64,000 nt of DNA from Pantoea septica. GTDB lineage: Bacteria; Pseudomonadota; Gammaproteobacteria; Enterobacterales; Enterobacteriaceae. This document shows positions 56,514 through 64,000 of this stretch, in pieces. The position numbers and the translations under genes are program-made. The stretch lies in assembly GCF_002095575.1 (NCBI RefSeq), contig NZ_MLJJ01000016.1:35835-99834 (forward strand), read 5' to 3'. Position 1 is the first letter of the stretch; each line of letters begins with the position of its first letter. The notes under the pieces are model-generated. The model saw nothing but the letters and a program-made list of their open reading frames with translations. It ran no database searches and was not told where the DNA came from.

Positions 56514-56810
56514 TTATTGCAGCTTGGCCTTCTGAATAAGTTCAGATCTCTCATGCTGGTTAAGACTCTCGAAGGCCATAACTGCTGCCCGAACCACATC
56601 TGAACGATTTACACGATGACCTGTATTGTTCATTTCATCACGGATGCAGTTATCAATCGATTTCAGGTTTGTGTCTGCGAAAGAAATACTTACCGGCTTA
56701 GCTTTGGATTTAACTGTGCTGACTTTTTCCGGCACGGCATTGAGGCCAGCCGTACCACCATTGATAAATGCATTTTCATCTTTTGGTGGAGTATTTGCTC
56801 GATTTCTCAC
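56514..56810 (-). CDS. ParB/ParG-like small centromere-binding protein
   Basis: A 98-residue protein: a basic, probably flexible N-terminal half and a C-terminal ribbon-helix-helix-like part (KPVSISFADTNLKSIDNCIR and VNRSDVVRAAVMAFESL). It overlaps the parA stop by four bases. In type Ib partition systems the second gene encodes such a small protein, which binds centromere and operator and stimulates the ParA ATPase. The specific family name cannot be given. Confidence 0.75.
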   Translation of the reverse strand: MRNRANTPPKDENAFINGGTAGLNAVPEKVSTVKSKAKPVSISFADTNLKSIDNCIRDEMNNTGHRVNRSDVVRAAVMAFESLNQHERSELIQKAKLQ

Positions 56811-57433
56811 AGGATCACCTCTTTTACCAGAGCTGCTACTTCTTCGCGAGCTTTATCATTCTGGGTTTCGAATATTGTTAAAGATTCTGCCCAAGCGTCC
56901 CTGTGAGCTTTACGATCGCAGATTCGCGACTGAGCCAGTTGCATCTGTGGATAGTCAGCAAGTACTTCTGCAGCCTGATGAGCTTCATTCACAAACATGT
57001 TAGTCGGAGCCATGTTCAGAACCAGGTACCCTTTAACATTTTCATTAAAGTCTTTGGCTGCGGTAAAAACTTCACAGGTATGAGGCACAACGTCCAAATC
57101 CATTTGTGAGGGGCGCAGAGGAGAGATAAAGACATCTGCTGACATCAAACCGCTGCGCATTTCAGCACTGTCTCGTCCGGCGCAGTCGGCAATGACATAA
57201 TCATAGGATTTCGCATGCTCTTTGAGCATTGCCTTGATGTTACCTGTCGCGCCTGTCACTGGAATGTGAGGTAAAGATTCAGGTCGGTTGTTGTACCAGG
57301 TAAGCACCGATTTTTGGTCATCGGCATCGACAATGATGACCGATTTACCGGTTGATTTCAGACAGGCAGCAATCGAAACCGCTAGTGTGCTTTTACCTAC
57401 ACCGCCTTTCTGACTACCCAAAACGATGATCAT
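56807..57433 (-). CDS. parA: ParA, Walker-type partition ATPase (type Ib)
   Basis: A 208-residue ATPase without an N-terminal DNA-binding extension, hence type Ib. The deviant Walker A motif GSQKGGVGKST lies at 6-16, with the signature Lys; VIIVDADDQ and DYVIADCAGRDS follow. It drives plasmid segregation together with the overlapping parB-like gene. The upstream region carries the repeat elements expected of a centromere. Confidence 0.92.
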   Translation of the reverse strand: MIIVLGSQKGGVGKSTLAVSIAACLKSTGKSVIIVDADDQKSVLTWYNNRPESLPHIPVTGATGNIKAMLKEHAKSYDYVIADCAGRDSAEMRSGLMSADVFISPLRPSQMDLDVVPHTCEVFTAAKDFNENVKGYLVLNMAPTNMFVNEAHQAAEVLADYPQMQLAQSRICDRKAHRDAWAESLTIFETQNDKAREEVAALVKEVIL

Positions 57434-57478
57434 AACAACCTCGCTAGTTAATAAGTTATCCCCTTATGATAATAGCAA

Positions 57479-57834
57479 TATGTTATCTTAACAAGATAAT
57501 TTTTATTGTTTAACTGTCTGTTTAATGAGGGGTTGATAACATATTAATTTGTTATGTTATTGCTTTTTTGACTGCGTGATACTGGAAGCAATACTTTACT
57601 TTAACATGCAGGTCGTTGTCTGAATGGCTTTTGCTTCTTTCTATCAATAGATATCTTCCGGTGATGAATGGAGGTCTGAAGCAACCTGAAACCCGCAAGA
57701 AGACAATCAATTCTGATAATGTGAAATCCAGAACCTGTGTATGAGTTGAAATATTAAGATAATATCTTATTAACTTGTTGGGTATAATTCAGCTGAATCT
57801 GCAAGCCTTTCTTATTAAGATAATATCTTGTTAA
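57479..57834. repeat. Probable partition centromere (parC-like) upstream of parA
   Basis: The 439-base gap between parA and the next umuC is very AT-rich. It holds two 21-base direct repeats, ATTAAGATAATATCTTATTA(A) at 57753-57773 and the same with one change at 57814-57834. Each is centred on the palindrome AAGATAATATCTT. A related inverted element TTATCTT-AAC-AAGATAA lies at about 57484-57500 near the parA start. No gene is seen. Confidence 0.6.
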
Positions 57835-57871
57835 TTTATCAATTCAACTTGTTGTCAACTCTCATGAGTGC

Positions 57872-59143
57872 TCAGCAAACGGTGGCTATCGGTATGTCAT
57901 CCCAGCTCGTAGTCCAGGCAGGGGAAAGTAGCTCCCGCTTCATCTTCCAGTCCGGATCGATACCTTTACCTGCAAAGCCGATGCTGTAACGCCCGGAGCG
58001 GTTCATTGAATCCATCAGACTCATGAGCGCCTCACTGCCGGCGCGCGGCACTTCATCGTCAAACAGATTGAGCTGGGCCACACCGTTCGGACGAAGCTCG
58101 CTCAGCATGATGCCGGCTTTCGCATAGCGATAGCCCGGGCGCCAGATGGTATCCAGTGATTTCACTGCTGCCTCGATGATGTTCCGCGTGTCCTGCGTGC
58201 CAACGCGCAGCTTCACAAACGCCGTGTTGCCGTAGCCTGGCTGTCCGGTGTCGAAAGGTGAGGTGCGGATAAACACAGAGATGTGGTGGCAGAACTGCCT
58301 GTCCTCGCGAAGCTTTTCTGCAACGCGTTCGGCATACGCGCAGACCGACTGTCGCATGGCGTCGTATTCCGTGATGCGCTCGCCGAAGCTGCGGCTTACG
58401 ACTATCTGCTGTTTGGGCGGGGGCGCATCCTCCATCGGGATGCAGGATTCGCCGTTAAGCTCACGTACCGTGCGCTCCAGTACCACCCCGAAATTCTTGC
58501 GGATGAAAGAAGGGGAGGCGCGTGCCAGATCGAGCGCCGTTGTCACGCCGAGCAGCTGCAGGCGTTTTTCAAGCCTGGAACCCACGCCCCAGAGTTCACC
58601 TACGGGCTGACGAGACAGCAGCTTTTCGGTCCGCCCCGGATTGCCTGGCGTGAGCGCCAGCACCCCACCAAACTGGGGCCATTCCTTACCGGCCCACTGT
58701 GCTGACTTCGCCAGGGTCTTCGTTGGCCCAAGCCCGACGCCGACCGTCAGGCCTGTGCAGGTCCTGACGTGCGCCCGGATCATGCGGCCAAAGTCCTCAT
58801 ATGGCATAGCCATTTCCATACCCGTGCAGTCACAGAACCCTTCGTCAACCGAATACACCTCCAGCCGGGGCACCATCTCCTCGATGCAGGACATTACCCG
58901 CGTGCTCATCGAGTGGTATAAGGCATAATTGCTTGAAAATATATGTATTTTCTCAGGGAAGTGCTGATTCTTTATCTTGAACCACGGATCGCCCATTTTC
59001 ACGTATTTTTTGGCTTCCTTACTGCGCGCGATAACGCAGCCGTCGTTGTTCGACAGGATGGCCACCGGCGCATTTTTCAGGTCGGGCCGGAATACCTTCT
59101 CCGCGCTGGCGTAAAAGCTGTTCACGTCAATCAGGCCAAACAT
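57872..59143 (-). CDS. umuC: UmuC-like Y-family DNA polymerase, second copy
   Basis: A 423-residue pol V-type polymerase with [32 protein letters not shown], the catalytic pair in [13 protein letters not shown] (Asp-Glu kept, but the Ser after it is Gly, as in some plasmid homologues), [11 protein letters not shown] and a complete C-terminus. It starts one base after the umuD stop. Higher GC content and different residues show it is not a recent duplicate of 54863-56125. Confidence 0.93.
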   Translation of the reverse strand: MFGLIDVNSFYASAEKVFRPDLKNAPVAILSNNDGCVIARSKEAKKYVKMGDPWFKIKNQHFPEKIHIFSSNYALYHSMSTRVMSCIEEMVPRLEVYSVDEGFCDCTGMEMAMPYEDFGRMIRAHVRTCTGLTVGVGLGPTKTLAKSAQWAGKEWPQFGGVLALTPGNPGRTEKLLSRQPVGELWGVGSRLEKRLQLLGVTTALDLARASPSFIRKNFGVVLERTVRELNGESCIPMEDAPPPKQQIVVSRSFGERITEYDAMRQSVCAYAERVAEKLREDRQFCHHISVFIRTSPFDTGQPGYGNTAFVKLRVGTQDTRNIIEAAVKSLDTIWRPGYRYAKAGIMLSELRPNGVAQLNLFDDEVPRAGSEALMSLMDSMNRSGRYSIGFAGKGIDPDWKMKRELLSPAWTTSWDDIPIATVC

Positions 59144-59144
59144 G

Positions 59145-59585
59145 TCAGTTCCTTTTGCGAGGGGTATGCACGAAGTGCACCACTACGCCGAAGATCTCAA
59201 GCGTGTCCGGGTCCGGAATAATAACGGGATAAGCGGGATTCATGGGCTGCAGAACGGGTCCCTTCGGCGTAAGCAAAAGGCGCTTCACCGTGAATTCGCC
59301 ATAAAGCTCGGCGATAACCACGTCATTGTGCTCCGGCGTCAGGGAGCGATCGACAATAAGCAGGTCGCCGTCATACAGGCCAATGTCCTGCATGCTGTTG
59401 CCCTGCGCGCGCAGGAAAAAGGTGCTTGCCCGGTGGGCTATAAGATATTCGTTGAGATCGAGCTCCTGCTCCGCATAGTCCTGACAGGGTGAGGGAAACC
59501 CGCAGGGCACACGTTCCAGGAAAAGAGGCCTGAAGCTGGGCGGCGGATTGTCCGCCGGGTGCATCAACTCAAAGGCGTTAAACAT
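59145..59585 (-). CDS. umuD: UmuD-like self-cleaving SOS mutagenesis protein
   Basis: A 146-residue S24-family protein starting at [13 protein letters not shown] (59585) behind AGGGA. The cleavage site VPCGFPSP (Cys-Gly), the catalytic Ser in QGNSMQDIG and the catalytic Lys in EFTVKRLLL are all intact. It is thus a normal, RecA-processed UmuD. A LexA box lies 23 bases upstream and umuC follows. Confidence 0.93.
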   Translation of the reverse strand: MFNAFELMHPADNPPPSFRPLFLERVPCGFPSPCQDYAEQELDLNEYLIAHRASTFFLRAQGNSMQDIGLYDGDLLIVDRSLTPEHNDVVIAELYGEFTVKRLLLTPKGPVLQPMNPAYPVIIPDPDTLEIFGVVVHFVHTPRKRN

Positions 59586-59607
59586 AGCGAAAATCCCTGT
59601 TAAAGCG

Positions 59608-59623
59608 CTGTATGTATTTACAG
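59608..59623. promoter_or_regulatory. LexA (SOS) box of the intact umuDC operon
   Basis: CTGTATGTATTTACAG is a near-consensus LexA site (CTGT-N8-ACAG), placed just upstream of umuD on the minus strand. Confidence 0.9.
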
Positions 59624-59779
59624 TATTATTAGCTGGCTTCCTGTTACGCGCAAGAAGTCGCTTGATCCTCACCGTCGGGAAGAAAACACAGCCATTGATT
59701 TATAAAGATTTACAGCGAAACGACAGCTCATAAATTAACCGTTTGTTTGCATGCACCATCGGCAAAGGGCTGCAAATGT

Positions 59780-59825
59780 TTATCCACAGCTTTGCGCGCG
59801 GGATGTGCAGGGAAGATGTGGATAA
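59780..59825. promoter_or_regulatory. Pair of inverted perfect DnaA boxes
   Basis: TTATCCACA at 59780-59788 and TGTGGATAA at 59817-59825 face each other 28 bases apart. Neither replicon is adjacent. They may mark a further origin-like or DnaA-responsive site near the leading region. Confidence 0.65.
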
Positions 59826-60378
59826 GGGCCCCCTTCGGCTCCCCTGATCGGGTCGTCAGCCCCATTCAGCTAACCGGCAGAGCCAGCAAGCTTCACCGGA
59901 CCGCGCCACGCGTTCCGGGCCTGTCGGCTGGGGTCTGAGGGCTAAAGGCAAGGCGTGCTGGCGGTCATCTGAAAAGATCATTGCAGGGTTTTTAAGCGAA
60001 GCCTGATGTGTATGATTACTGTTCATTTTCAGGGAGCTGTCGCATAAGGAGTATGTCTTGAAACCCTTCCAATCCGCTTTTCTCATTCTCATCTGTATTT
60101 GCCCGTCGCGCGTGCGCCGGGAGGCTGCCGGCTGAACTGTTGCCGGCAGTGCCGCATAAAACCCGGACCAGACACATACACGGCAGGGCAAGGGCTGCAG
60201 CCAGCCCACAGGCTGGCGCGAACCGCGACGGCCTGAATCCGCCGTCGCTCTGAGGCGCAACGCCGTTTCGCTGCCGCTCAGCCGCCGTTGCCGCTGCATC
60301 GTGCTGTGCTTTTCCGCCGGGCTTCACCGGTTTAAGTCCTTTCGCCGGGGCTGAGACAAGCACAGGCGCCGTGGTCCT

Positions 60379-60456
60379 CCAGGGTGAAGTGAACGCCGGG
60401 AAAATTTATTTCCGGCCACTGCGTCAGACCAGAAATAAATTTCCCCGTCGCCCTGG
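60379..60456. promoter_or_regulatory. Large imperfect inverted repeat upstream of ssb, possible single-strand promoter
   Basis: Nested complementary arms CCAGGG (60379-60384) and GGGAAAATTTATTTCCGG (60398-60415) pair with CCAGAAATAAATTTCCCC (60429-60446) and CCCTGG (60451-60456). The 13-base centre could form a loop. In F, Frpo/ssi elements fold from single-stranded transferred DNA into hairpin promoters for leading-region genes such as ssb and psiB. Position and structure fit. The rest of 59640-60626 shows no gene, only direct repeats GGGTGAAGTGAA at 60382 and 60510. Confidence 0.45.
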
Positions 60457-60626
60457 ACGCCTGCCGTCACCCGCGCTGGTTTACGCCCTCGCGGCGAAGG
60501 ATCTCAAACGGGTGAAGTGAATACCGGAGGAAAAAACCAGCCGATTTCCACAAAACGTCAACACCGCGGCTCCCGAAACTCAACGGGTGACGTGTTTAAA
60601 CCCCCAACTGCATGAGGAGAACGAAC

Positions 60627-61178
60627 ATGGCTTCACGAGGCGTCAATAAGGTCATCCTGGTCGGCAATCTGGGACAGGACCCGGAGGTGCGCTACATGCC
60701 AAACGGCGGCGCGGTCGCAAACATCATGCTGGCGACGTCGGAAAGCTGGTGCGACAGGCAGACCGGTGAGAACAAAGAAATCACGGAGTGGCACCGCGTG
60801 GTGCTGTTTGGAAAGCTGGCAGAGGTGGCGGGGGAGTACCTGCGCAAGGGCTCACAGGTTTACATCGAGGGCCAGCTGCGCACGCGTAAATGGCAGGGCT
60901 CGGATGGACAGGACAAGTACACCACCGAAGTCGTGGTGAACGTTGGCGGCACCATGCAGATGCTGGGCGGGCGCGGCAATGGCGCCGGCGGGCAGACCGG
61001 ACAGCAGTTCAGCGGGCAGCAAAACGCTCAGCCGGCACAGCCAGCTGCAGGTAACGGCGGCAAAGGCGGTAAGGCAGGTAAGGGAAGTCGCGGCGCGGCT
61101 CAGCCGCAGCCGGAACCCCAGGCTCCGCCGCAGGGTAATTATCCGCCAGCAGATTTTGACGACGACATCCCGTTCTGA
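60627..61178 (+). CDS. ssb: Plasmid single-stranded DNA-binding protein
   Basis: A 183-residue SSB. The start [20 protein letters not shown] (60627) follows GAGGAGA and matches E. coli SSB; an ATG at 60612 adds five residues. The OB-fold (about 1-112) is followed by a Gly/Gln/Pro-rich linker and the conserved acidic tip DFDDDIPF that recruits partner proteins. Plasmid SSBs help coat the entering strand and limit SOS induction. psiB follows. Confidence 0.96.
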   Translation: MASRGVNKVILVGNLGQDPEVRYMPNGGAVANIMLATSESWCDRQTGENKEITEWHRVVLFGKLAEVAGEYLRKGSQVYIEGQLRTRKWQGSDGQDKYTTEVVVNVGGTMQMLGGRGNGAGGQTGQQFSGQQNAQPAQPAAGNGGKGGKAGKGSRGAAQPQPEPQAPPQGNYPPADFDDDIPF

Positions 61179-61327
61179 ATGACGCGGCTTTGCTTACGCG
61201 AGGCTGCGACAGAGGTGAAAACAGAAGGTAAATGAAGCTGGAAGGCGGCCGGAACGGCCGGGATGGTTGCCCTGGCGGAGCTGGCACTCCGCGCAGGGCA
61301 TGACAATCAAATTATGAGGAATCCGAT

Positions 61328-61870
61328 ATGTCAGCGACTCAGTCTAAAGAAAAAATTCGTCACGGCAAGACCCCCGCGTATTACGGCCGCCGGCGCGGCG
61401 GCTACCGCAGCTGCTGCGGCAGCGAGCTGACCCGCGATGAGAGCGTGACACTGCAACGTCTTAAGGCATTCACGCCGGGCGACTTTGAGGCCTACAGCGC
61501 GCGCGGCGAGGAGTTTCGCCGGCGCCTGTGCGGGACCGTACTGAACGCCCTGCAGCTCAGCAAAGCCTGGCTTACCGACTGCGAGTGCCGGGGAGAGTGG
61601 GGCGGGGTGTTCCCGGTTCATCTCCGCCTGACGCACCGAAAAAATCCGCTCGTCACGCTCGACATCCTGAGCCCGGGCAGCGAGTCGCCGTTCTGGCACG
61701 GGCTTATCTGGATAAATCCCGATCACACCGGGCTGTACGTTCTGAATACCGAACAGTTTGAGCCGGAAACCATCGGCCGGCTGCTGACGCGTATTGAAGA
61801 GATGGTGTCAGCAGGCATTACGCCAGCGGAAATCGTGGCGGTACTGGGCCGAAAGGGAGGGCGCGCATGA
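61328..61870 (+). CDS. psiB: PsiB-like inhibitor of SOS induction
   Basis: A 180-residue protein whose residues ~45-180 align with F PsiB (144 aa). Shared features are the start LKAFTPGDFEAYSARGEEFRR, GEWGGVFPVHLRLT against GSEFGGFFPVQVRFT, ILSPGS, and the end ITPAEIVAVLGRKGG. An extra ~40-residue basic N-terminus with a CC pair precedes the common part. PsiB binds RecA and delays the SOS response after conjugative entry. The stop overlaps the next gene by four bases, as psiB-psiA do in F. Confidence 0.85.
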   Translation: MSATQSKEKIRHGKTPAYYGRRRGGYRSCCGSELTRDESVTLQRLKAFTPGDFEAYSARGEEFRRRLCGTVLNALQLSKAWLTDCECRGEWGGVFPVHLRLTHRKNPLVTLDILSPGSESPFWHGLIWINPDHTGLYVLNTEQFEPETIGRLLTRIEEMVSAGITPAEIVAVLGRKGGRA

Positions 61871-62268
61871 ACACGATCATGATGATGCCGGCAGCGACGC
61901 CACGTTTTTATGTGCAGCGGCAGAGGGCCTGCAGGCTGCACAACATAGCTTCATGCTCTGCAGTGATTTCAGCACCGGTAGCGAGGGAACAAACAAAGAT
62001 CAGGGCGTATCCTCGGGTGCCCACGTTGCAGAACCTGACTGATATTATCGGGCGGTCCGCTCCGGCAGCGTCAGAACGAACGCCCCAGGCGATGATGTAC
62101 ATAGCTGAGGCGCAGGAAAAGCTTATCTGTGAGGCCGAAACTGCACTGGCCAGCCAGTCTGTTCGCACATACCGGCGGTGGTACTCGTACTGGCGGCGTC
62201 GGGGCGTACAGGTGAACGACCTGCTGGATATGACGTGGGTATGGCGCCAGCGTGCCCGGACTGAATGA
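61867..62268 (+). CDS. Hypothetical protein in the psiA position
   Basis: A 133-residue basic protein starting in the ATGA overlap with psiB. In F the following gene is psiA (about 240 aa, function unknown), but this product is much shorter and I see no similarity to PsiA. The C-terminal part is helical and Arg/Trp/Tyr-rich (YRRWYSYWRRRG). It probably is a leading-region gene expressed with psiB. Confidence 0.65.
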   Translation: MNTIMMMPAATPRFYVQRQRACRLHNIASCSAVISAPVAREQTKIRAYPRVPTLQNLTDIIGRSAPAASERTPQAMMYIAEAQEKLICEAETALASQSVRTYRRWYSYWRRRGVQVNDLLDMTWVWRQRARTE

Positions 62269-62376
62269 CGAGAGACAAAATACTCTAACCGGTCAGACCT
62301 GTTAATGTTTCAGATCGTGGCGCCGATAGTATTCAGGTCCTTCACCAGGGATAAACATTGATGGCAAATTCGTTTA

Positions 62377-62406
62377 GACGATGCTTCGCGGCATCGTCTT
62401 TTTTTT
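62377..62406 (+). terminator. Terminator of the ssb-psiB region
   Basis: GACGATGC-TTCGC-GGCATCGTC stem-loop followed by a run of eight T. Confidence 0.88.
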
Positions 62407-62417
62407 ATCTTTCAAAA

Positions 62418-62440
62418 AGAACCCGCCGTAGCGGGTTTTA
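62418..62440. terminator. Second terminator-like hairpin
   Basis: AACCCGC-CGTA-GCGGGTT followed by TTAAAT on the plus strand and preceded by A-rich sequence, so it may act in both directions. Confidence 0.7.
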
Positions 62441-62944
62441 AATACACACGTCTGTTCCCGGGGACGGGATGAGGGAGAAAAGAATATTGTCTCCCTGTGA
62501 GGGTCGGCGACATCTTAGTCGGATTAATGTTTTGTGTCCTGAGCTAAATCCATCTGAAGAGACAAATGAGATAAATACGCACGGCCTGTGATGCTCAGCA
62601 TGGATCTGATAGCAGTGCGCCAAGAAAAACTCCGCTGGCGTTAAATCGCATTCGGGGAAATCCGCCTGTACCGGAGTTTTACCGAATGGCGCAGCCAGTT
62701 AATCGGCGCGGCCTGCCCCGGCGCTGAGGGCCGGACTACTATATCTGGTATGGTTCCAAGCTGAGAAAGGCACAACATATAGTATTGCGCGCCGCAGCGT
62801 GTGCAGTTCGGTCTTATGGGCGTTTTACCGAATGCCGCAAAAAAGACGTAAAAAAACCGCCTGGCGGCGGCTTACCGGACGGTTCAGAACCAAAACACAT
62901 TAAGTTAAGCTGGGTGTAATCCGGCAAAAAATTTCTGAGGCAAT
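62441..62944. other. Non-coding stretch between leading-region operon and an AT-rich orphan gene
   Basis: No gene is supported. A 13-base direct repeat GTTTTACCGAATG occurs at 62676-62688 and 62822-62834, both followed by similar GC-rich sequence. A CCGCCTGGCGGCGG element precedes the next gene. Confidence 0.4.
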
Positions 62945-63682
62945 ATGAACAAACCGCGCAGGAACAGAACCAAAACCGTACAGTTCACATTTAAACAACA
63001 TTACCTAGGCCGACAGTTCCTGAAACTATTTTCAAAGGATGCAAATAAAGTTTATGTGAAAATAGTAGATAAGAATGGGGTGGTAAAACAAAAATCAGTT
63101 AACGACCAAGTTTTTTATTCCAAAAAAGTATGGGATGAATCCACAGAAGCACTTATGAAAGGCATAGAGGATGCTTTCAAAAAAGAAATCGATAAAGCAT
63201 TAAATAGTAATACAGATTTCAACTTTGGAAAAATAACGGATTATTACCTGATGTGGAACATCAGGGGGAGGTTAGCCAATGATCGCCCAGAGAGCGTCAA
63301 TTTTCGTATAATTGGAAGCAGGTTATCCTTTAAGGAACAAGATACATTAGAGCAGAAAGGGTATTATTTCATGAAGCCAGATGGAACTATGCATGATGAT
63401 ATGTTTCGTGGCTTAACGTTCAAAATGGAATTGAATAAATTAAATATTATATTTAAGGATAGGACGTGGGGTTTAGTTAAATCGCCGAAAGAGAACTTTA
63501 TCCTGCCTGACTTCTGGAACGTTAATCTCTGGGAAAAAGAGCTGACTTGGATAATTCCAATTACAAGAAACATGGCATTTGTGGCTGAACACGAAAACGG
63601 GGTAGTAACGCAACAAAACGCTTCCCGTATTAATGATTTTTCAATGACTCACTGTAATAAATTTTGTGTTATATATTCATAA
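62945..63682 (+). CDS. Hypothetical AT-rich orphan protein
   Basis: A 245-residue soluble, Lys/Asn/Phe-rich protein with GAGG close upstream of its ATG. Its base composition is far more AT-rich than ssb, psiB and the backbone, which points to separate acquisition. The late segment ENFILPDFWNVN ... WIIPITRNMAFVAEH is like the end of DUF4238-type proteins (xISDNP...FPLSPxxxL), but the match is weak and I do not assign it. No membrane segment or signal peptide. It could be defence or accessory cargo. Confidence 0.55.
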   Translation: MNKPRRNRTKTVQFTFKQHYLGRQFLKLFSKDANKVYVKIVDKNGVVKQKSVNDQVFYSKKVWDESTEALMKGIEDAFKKEIDKALNSNTDFNFGKITDYYLMWNIRGRLANDRPESVNFRIIGSRLSFKEQDTLEQKGYYFMKPDGTMHDDMFRGLTFKMELNKLNIIFKDRTWGLVKSPKENFILPDFWNVNLWEKELTWIIPITRNMAFVAEHENGVVTQQNASRINDFSMTHCNKFCVIYS

Positions 63683-63751
63683 AGTGAAAGCTGAAAGAAT
63701 CAGGTAATCCATCTGTGTAATACATCTGCATTACACAGGTGTATGTTAAAA

Positions 63752-64000
63752 TTATTTTGTATCCGTTATCCCTGTCAGGTATCTCACAAGCAGAAAATCA
63801 TCAGGTGCTTCAACATTCAGGTAGCCGTCACTTTCCCTATAGCACAGAGCAGTTCTGTCATGCCGCAGCGTGTTAGGTGGTAATGGGTGATCGGCAAAAG
63901 GATTATGCAAAACATAAAGACCATCAAGAAGATGCTCGTGATAAGTGCTTTTTAGCGCTGTATGCACCTTTGGATAAAGAGACTCCGGGTCTGGAGTGAA
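63752..64000 (-). CDS. Partial hypothetical protein (5' end beyond the window)
   Basis: The frame is open to the right edge; the GTG at 63967 is internal to an open frame and need not be the start. The visible 82 residues end the protein (LLVRYLTGITDTK) and include HNPFADHPLPPNTLRHDR. I recognise no family. It is convergent with the AT-rich gene upstream in the window. Confidence 0.5.
   Translation of the reverse strand, partial: FTPDPESLYPKVHTALKSTYHEHLLDGLYVLHNPFADHPLPPNTLRHDRTALCYRESDGYLNVEAPDDFLLVRYLTGITDTK

Noticed and set aside
59856..60363. Two overlapping minus-strand ORFs (147 and 115 residues)
   Set aside because: GC-rich shadow frames without ribosome sites; they mirror each other and cover the structured region before ssb.

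Overview
The window is a segment of a large conjugative F-like plasmid from an enterobacterium (order Enterobacterales; the genus cannot be fixed from sequence alone). It carries the end of an F-type tra operon (traG end, traD, traI), an IncFII-type replicon (copB, antisense copA, tap leader, repA), a RepFIB-type iteron replicon, a parAB partition locus, and F leading-region genes (ssb, psiB). On the circle, the right edge (ssb/psiB leading region) should continue towards oriT and the early tra genes and come back round to the left edge at traG.

Layout. 0-13.3 kb: traG end, a TraS-like exclusion candidate, an unknown 303-aa gene in the traT slot, traD, traI, an unknown membrane protein, a nuc-type endonuclease, then the IncFII replicon and its origin. 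13.3-22.7 kb: a metal/metalloid island with divergent cadR/cadA, arsR2-arsH convergent with arsCBR, and an IS110-family insertion; two copies of a ~150-bp repeat lie at 13.96 and 22.34 kb. 22.7-31.9 kb: decayed umuD'-like and integrase-like fragments, a pcoE-like gene, pcoABCDRS and a DUF305 gene, then a broken SOS-controlled umuDC. 32-44.7 kb: complete silver/copper efflux locus silP-copG-silABFC with divergent silRS and silE.

45-51.8 kb: a tyrosine recombinase (ResD type), a coiled-coil membrane protein, a two-gene SIR2-HerA antiphage system, and a phosphoribosyltransferase-like gene followed by a candidate small RNA. 52.1-60 kb: a catalytically degenerate RNase H-like gene, the iteron origin and Rep gene, a UmuD'-like/UmuC pair, parAB with a likely centromere, and a second intact umuDC with a LexA box. 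60-64 kb: a large inverted repeat that may be a single-strand promoter, ssb, psiB, an unknown gene in the psiA slot, an AT-rich orphan gene and a partial gene.

How the genes work together: the backbone supplies replication, partition, conjugation and control of the SOS response on entry (SSB, PsiB). The cargo gives cadmium/lead/zinc export, arsenic resistance, periplasmic copper oxidation and silver/copper export. It also gives SOS mutagenesis (two full-length pol V-like modules plus two relics) and antiphage defence (SIR2-HerA). The most notable points are the SIR2-HerA operon, a UmuD homologue encoded directly in its processed form, the degenerate RNase H-like protein beside a candidate sRNA, and an inverted pair of matching sites around the recombinase.
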